From contig JAFQQN010000012.1 in the NCBI GenBank assembly GCA_017410605.1, positions 62,001 to 126,000 of the forward strand: 64,000 nt of DNA. Reading direction: 5' to 3'. Positions 60,478 through 64,000 of this stretch are shown here, one piece after another (positions within the stretch are counted from its first letter, which is position 1; every line of letters begins with the position of its first letter). Made by a program: the position numbers and the translations under genes. The notes beneath the pieces are model-generated. The model was not told the DNA's origin. It was given only the letters and a program-made list of their open reading frames with translations, and did no database searches. The stretch is from Clostridia bacterium (GTDB lineage: Bacteria; Bacillota; Clostridia; Oscillospirales; Acutalibacteraceae).

Positions 60478-62129
60478 ATTGCAATACCTCCAATCAAAAC
60501 AAGAATAGGAAATACAAACATTGAAACAACTCTTACAGTATTTATCTGTGAGTCGGTAACGTTCATATAGCTAAGACGGGTAATTTTATAATCAAAATAA
60601 ACTGCATCCGAACGGCCGGAGATAGAGTTAGTTGCTGTAACCGCAAACTCCATATTGCCGGCAGGAGAGCTGCTCCACTCTGAAGAAATAAGGTTTTCAC
60701 TTGAAAAATAACCAACATAGCTTACAACATCATTAGAATTGTCATCGTAGGTTGAATCGCCTGTTACCATTGCAACCGGAATAGAAGCCTTTTCTTCACT
60801 TGAGGGGGGAGTATAGCTTCCGTCGGTTCCCTTAGGAGCCACAACTGCAGTTTCGCTGGTTTCTAAAAGCACGTGAGTTTTACGGCTGTCCTTCTCCTCA
60901 TAAACCCTTGAAAGGGCAATGTTGTTGCTGCTTATATAAACCTTTTGAGCGTTGTTTATGGTCTTGGTAAGGTCGTCCTCGGCATTTAAAAGGAAAATAT
61001 AGTTGTCCGATTTTTTAGAGGAATCGGTTTCATATGCAATTCCGTCCTCAACACCTATACCCCACTCCTCTAAAAAGTCATTAAGGTTGGGCGTTTCGGG
61101 TGAGCCTGTGCTACCGAAAACCAAAAAGCTCTTACCCTTTTTTCCGTCGTTATCTAAAAACTTATCAATAGCTCTAAGCTCTTCACCTGTCATATCGGCT
61201 GTAGGGGCAACAAGCAAAATAAGATCATAGTTTTCCAAGGTTGAAGCAGTAGCAAGACCCTCAATTTCTGTTACCTCAAAATTATAGCTTTCAAGTGCAG
61301 TAATATATTCATCTGCGGCACCGCTTTTGGAGATTGTAGATAAAAATCCAACCTTACGGTTTTCACTAGCCGCAACGGTATAAATTGCACCTGAAAGGGC
61401 AGATTCCAGGTTAGAAGCGGTAATTGAATAACTGGACATACCGTAATAAGAGGAATATCCGCCGGAATTATCCTGCAGAACATAAATATCATCAAAAACT
61501 ACCACATCTGAAAGAGTAACCTGTTTGCCACCAATATCGCGGGTACAGCGAACAAGAATATCACCGTAGGTAATATCTATACTGCTTTCGCTTTCAAGCT
61601 TCTGAAAACTAGGCGACTGTGTATCAATATACTCAATCTTAATGTTGCTGTTATGCTTAGCATAAGCCTCTATAAGCGTTATTGTCTGATTGAAGTAGTT
61701 ATAGGGTGTAGAATTTTCCTGAACGTAATATGTGTTATACGCATAGTTAACCATATCACTGCCTGTATAACCCTCTCTAGACGCGCAAACAATAACCTCA
61801 ACCTCTTCATCAATACTTTTAATGAAGTTAATGTTCTTATCACTTAAGGTGTTTGACTTTTGGGCAGTAGCATCAATAGTTATTGGCAGACGCTGTGCGA
61901 GTACTGTGGTTAAAACATTAATAAGCACCAAAACCGCAACAACAACTATGGTAGTAACAAGAACAAAGCTGCTCTTTTTAAGGGCATTTTTGTTTCTAAG
62001 CTTCTTTTCACCCTTGGGTATTTTTCTAACCTTTTCTTTCTTGGTTCTTTTTTCTTTAATAGTTTCTTCTACCGGCATTTTTTCTTCGGTGTCAGAAATA
62101 TTGTTTTGGAGTTCTTTGTTTTCACTCAT
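60453..62129 (-). CDS. GldG-like auxiliary ABC transporter component
   Basis: A 558-residue protein with the PF09822 (GldG, ABC-type uncharacterised transport) layout. A Lys/Glu-rich cytoplasmic N-terminus and a transmembrane helix (FVLVTTIVVVAVLVLINVLTTVLA) precede a large extracytoplasmic domain with DLILLVAPTADMTGEELRAIDKFLDNDGK. A C-terminal helix (VSMFVFPILVLIGGIAIWILRR) completes it. It is coupled to the permease upstream and the DUF4340 gene downstream. Confidence 0.88.
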   Translation of the reverse strand: MSENKELQNNISDTEEKMPVEETIKEKRTKKEKVRKIPKGEKKLRNKNALKKSSFVLVTTIVVVAVLVLINVLTTVLAQRLPITIDATAQKSNTLSDKNINFIKSIDEEVEVIVCASREGYTGSDMVNYAYNTYYVQENSTPYNYFNQTITLIEAYAKHNSNIKIEYIDTQSPSFQKLESESSIDITYGDILVRCTRDIGGKQVTLSDVVVFDDIYVLQDNSGGYSSYYGMSSYSITASNLESALSGAIYTVAASENRKVGFLSTISKSGAADEYITALESYNFEVTEIEGLATASTLENYDLILLVAPTADMTGEELRAIDKFLDNDGKKGKSFLVFGSTGSPETPNLNDFLEEWGIGVEDGIAYETDSSKKSDNYIFLLNAEDDLTKTINNAQKVYISSNNIALSRVYEEKDSRKTHVLLETSETAVVAPKGTDGSYTPPSSEEKASIPVAMVTGDSTYDDNSNDVVSYVGYFSSENLISSEWSSSPAGNMEFAVTATNSISGRSDAVYFDYKITRLSYMNVTDSQINTVRVVSMFVFPILVLIGGIAIWILRRNR

Positions 62130-62144
62130 TATATTTTACCTCCT

Positions 62145-62849
62145 TTAAGCCCAACGTTTGCGATCCATAGCAAGGGTTGTAAGGTAAATAAACAAAACTG
62201 CAATGCTAAGGAAGAAAACAATGTTTGAAGCATCTATCTGACCGCTTGTAAAGGCATAAAACCTGTTTACAAATGAAAAATAAGTACAGGCTGTGCTAAC
62301 CCAAGCAACATCAACAGCAGTGGCAAAATAATCAATCTGCATAATAAAGAAAGAAACAACCATTCCCACAATTCCGGCAATTATCTGGCTTTCGGTCATA
62401 GAAGAAATAAAAAGACCAATTGCAATTATAGCCGCACCGTAAAGGGCAATACCTACAAGATTGCTTAAAAACATTACCCAGCTAACATCAGCCGAATTGA
62501 CATTAAGAATAATCTCATAAATAACACTTGCGGTAAAGGGGAGCATAAAAAGGGTAAAGGCTGCTAAAAACTTACCGGTAACAATTTTCCAAAGCTTAAC
62601 CGGTGCTGTAAGTAAAACTTGGTCTACCTTTTGCTTTTTGTCTTCGCTAACCAGCCTCATAGTTATAATAGGCGAAACGAAAAGCGAAACACTTGAAATG
62701 CTCATAAACAAAAACGAAATATCTGAATAACCCGCGCTAAACATATAGGTAAAATAAAGACCCATTAAAAAAAGCATAACCGCCATAACAATATAGCCTA
62801 TAGGCGAAGTAAAATAAGCCTTCATCTCTCTTTTATAAACTGCACCCAT
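62145..62849 (-). CDS. ABC transporter permease, GldF/ABC-2 type
   Basis: A 234-residue ABC-2-type permease of about six helices (for example IGYIVMAVMLFLMGLYFTYMF, FTLFMLPFTASVIYEIIL, IVGMVVSFFIMQI). The start FKREMKAYFTSPIGYIV-like KREMKAYFTSPIGYIVMAV string is typical of GldF. Its ATG overlaps the stop of the ATPase gene (TAATG). Confidence 0.92.
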   Translation of the reverse strand: MGAVYKREMKAYFTSPIGYIVMAVMLFLMGLYFTYMFSAGYSDISFLFMSISSVSLFVSPIITMRLVSEDKKQKVDQVLLTAPVKLWKIVTGKFLAAFTLFMLPFTASVIYEIILNVNSADVSWVMFLSNLVGIALYGAAIIAIGLFISSMTESQIIAGIVGMVVSFFIMQIDYFATAVDVAWVSTACTYFSFVNRFYAFTSGQIDASNIVFFLSIAVLFIYLTTLAMDRKRWA

Positions 62850-63877
62850 TATTTTTCCTCCTCACCAAAAGCGGCTTCAAAGGCAGCCGCCTTGTCGCTG
62901 TCACTAAGAGCCTCATCTTTTTGGGCTTCACTTTTTTTGGCAACAAAGCTTCCGTCGGTAAGCCTTAAGAATATTTGTTCTAGGGTTAACTCGTTAGAAT
63001 TAAGCTCTAAAATAGTCCACTTGCGGTCGCTCATTCTTGTGAAAATTTCTTTTCTGACGTCGGTCTCCTCAGCGGGTTCAATTTCATAATCCATAGAGCC
63101 TGGCTCAATAACACCTAAAGAGGTAATGCTTCTCACCCCTTTTATAGAAGCAATAAGCTTTTTAACCTCTGACTCAGGGCCCTGGGCGCGAAGATGAATT
63201 GTATGATTGCTTGAAAGATTGTGAGAAAGATTAACAGCAGTATCATCAGCCACAATCTCACCATTATTTATAATAAGTATTCTTTTGCAAACTGCCTGAA
63301 TCTCGGAAAGAATATGAGAGCTTAAAATAATGGTGTGGTGTTTGCTAAGACCAACAATAAGCTTTCTTATTTCAATAATTTGCTTTGGGTCAAGACCAAC
63401 GGTTGGCTCGTCCAAAATAAGAACGTCGGGGTTGCCTACAAGAGCCTGAGCAATACCCACACGCTGACGGTAACCCTTTGAAAGGTTTTTAATAAGACGG
63501 TTTTCAACATGGTCTATATGAACCAAGCGACATATTTCGTTAATATGCGGCTTTCTAGGAAACTTAACATTTTTTAAATCATAAATAAAGTTAAGATACT
63601 CTCTTACAGTCATCTCCTGGTAAAGAGGTGGCTGCTCCGGAAGATAGCCTATTCGGCGTTTAGCCAACTCAGGCTCTTCTAAAACATTGTACCCACCAAC
63701 CGAAACCTCGCCGTCGGTAAGAGAAATATACCCGGTCAGTATGTTCATAATTGTTGATTTACCGGCACCGTTGGGGCCAAGGAAACCAACAATTTCACCC
63801 TCATCAATAGAGAAGCTAACATTCTTAACAGCCAGGTGATTACCATAGCGCTTAGATAAATTTTTAACTTCAATCAT
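62849..63877 (-). CDS. ABC transporter ATP-binding protein, GldA-like
   Basis: A 342-residue ATPase. ATG 63877 (MIEVKNLSKRYG) has GGAGG upstream and replaces the longer frame. Walker A is GPNGAGKST, the signature motif LSKGYRQRVGIAQAL, Walker B VLILDEPTVGLD and the H-loop SSHIL. The C-terminal 100 residues form an accessory domain ending in a charged tail. It is the first gene of the four-gene exporter; 63878-64000 upstream is AT-rich leader with no clear promoter. Confidence 0.94.
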   Translation of the reverse strand: MIEVKNLSKRYGNHLAVKNVSFSIDEGEIVGFLGPNGAGKSTIMNILTGYISLTDGEVSVGGYNVLEEPELAKRRIGYLPEQPPLYQEMTVREYLNFIYDLKNVKFPRKPHINEICRLVHIDHVENRLIKNLSKGYRQRVGIAQALVGNPDVLILDEPTVGLDPKQIIEIRKLIVGLSKHHTIILSSHILSEIQAVCKRILIINNGEIVADDTAVNLSHNLSSNHTIHLRAQGPESEVKKLIASIKGVRSITSLGVIEPGSMDYEIEPAEETDVRKEIFTRMSDRKWTILELNSNELTLEQIFLRLTDGSFVAKKSEAQKDEALSDSDKAAAFEAAFGEEEK

Positions 63878-64000
63878 AAAGCTAACCTCCGCAAAAATAA
63901 ACTCACATATTAATATAATAACTGTGAAATTTATATTTTTTGTAAACAAACTATAAATTGCATTATAGATAGTTAATATTTTATCATAAATAAGGACAAA

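Overview
The window is chromosomal DNA of a low-to-moderate GC, anaerobic, Gram-positive bacterium of the class Clostridia, probably a gut commensal. The signs are AGGAGG ribosome binding sites, sigma-A promoters with 17-bp spacers, a T-box leader before thrS, a Bacillus-type LexA box, cdaA-cdaR, recD2, tepA next to ftsK/spoIIIE, a GerA/SpoVAF-family spore protein and several oxygen-sensitive enzymes. I cannot name a genus from the sequence.

1-13.8 kb (minus strand) is a glycyl-radical-enzyme bacterial microcompartment (BMC) locus for B12-independent 1,2-propanediol use. It is of the fucose/rhamnose type that carries a class II aldolase. Read in transcription order it encodes the propanediol dehydratase and its radical-SAM activase, PduU-like shell protein and PduV-like GTPase. 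A second promoter then drives the aldolase, a GlcG/PduO-like protein, alcohol dehydrogenase, five BMC-H shell genes, the vertex protein PduN, PduS, PduT, a DeoR regulator, the CoA-acylating aldehyde dehydrogenase and PduL, which runs off the left edge. A rhamnulokinase gene at 18.1-19.6 kb probably feeds it: rhamnulose-1-P is cleaved to lactaldehyde, reduced to propanediol, dehydrated to propanal, then converted to propanol and propionyl-P inside the shell.

14-40.9 kb is mainly housekeeping: lexA-rnhA, thrS with its T-box, a DUF378/DUF3006/ComEC-like/YgiQ group, ftsK-tepA, a Zn/Cd efflux cassette (ArsR, detached HMA domain, P1B ATPase), glyA-rarA, citrate synthase, a GH2 glycosidase with divergent AraC regulator, a SpoVAF-like gene, dut, a 2-hydroxyacid dehydrogenase, xpt and mntP.

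40.9-47.9 kb is an accessory island. A minus-strand phage structural operon (scaffold-like protein, N4-gp56-type capsid protein, fibre-like and connector-like proteins) has no visible portal, terminase, integrase or lysis gene. Next to it lies the remnant of a barnase-type RNase whose four catalytic positions survive. Immediately after its last domain residue come seven back-to-back palindromes filling about 160 of 179 bp. One intact and one frameshifted barstar gene follow. This barnase/palindrome/barstar segment is the most unexplained structure in the window.

48-64 kb returns to core genes: an SDR of the EF-P 5-aminopentanone reductase type, uvrC, cdaA-cdaR, recD2-comF, mreB, a small XRE regulator divergent from a SLOG-family gene across a 34-bp perfect palindrome, and a four-gene Gld-like ABC exporter with a DUF4340 protein.
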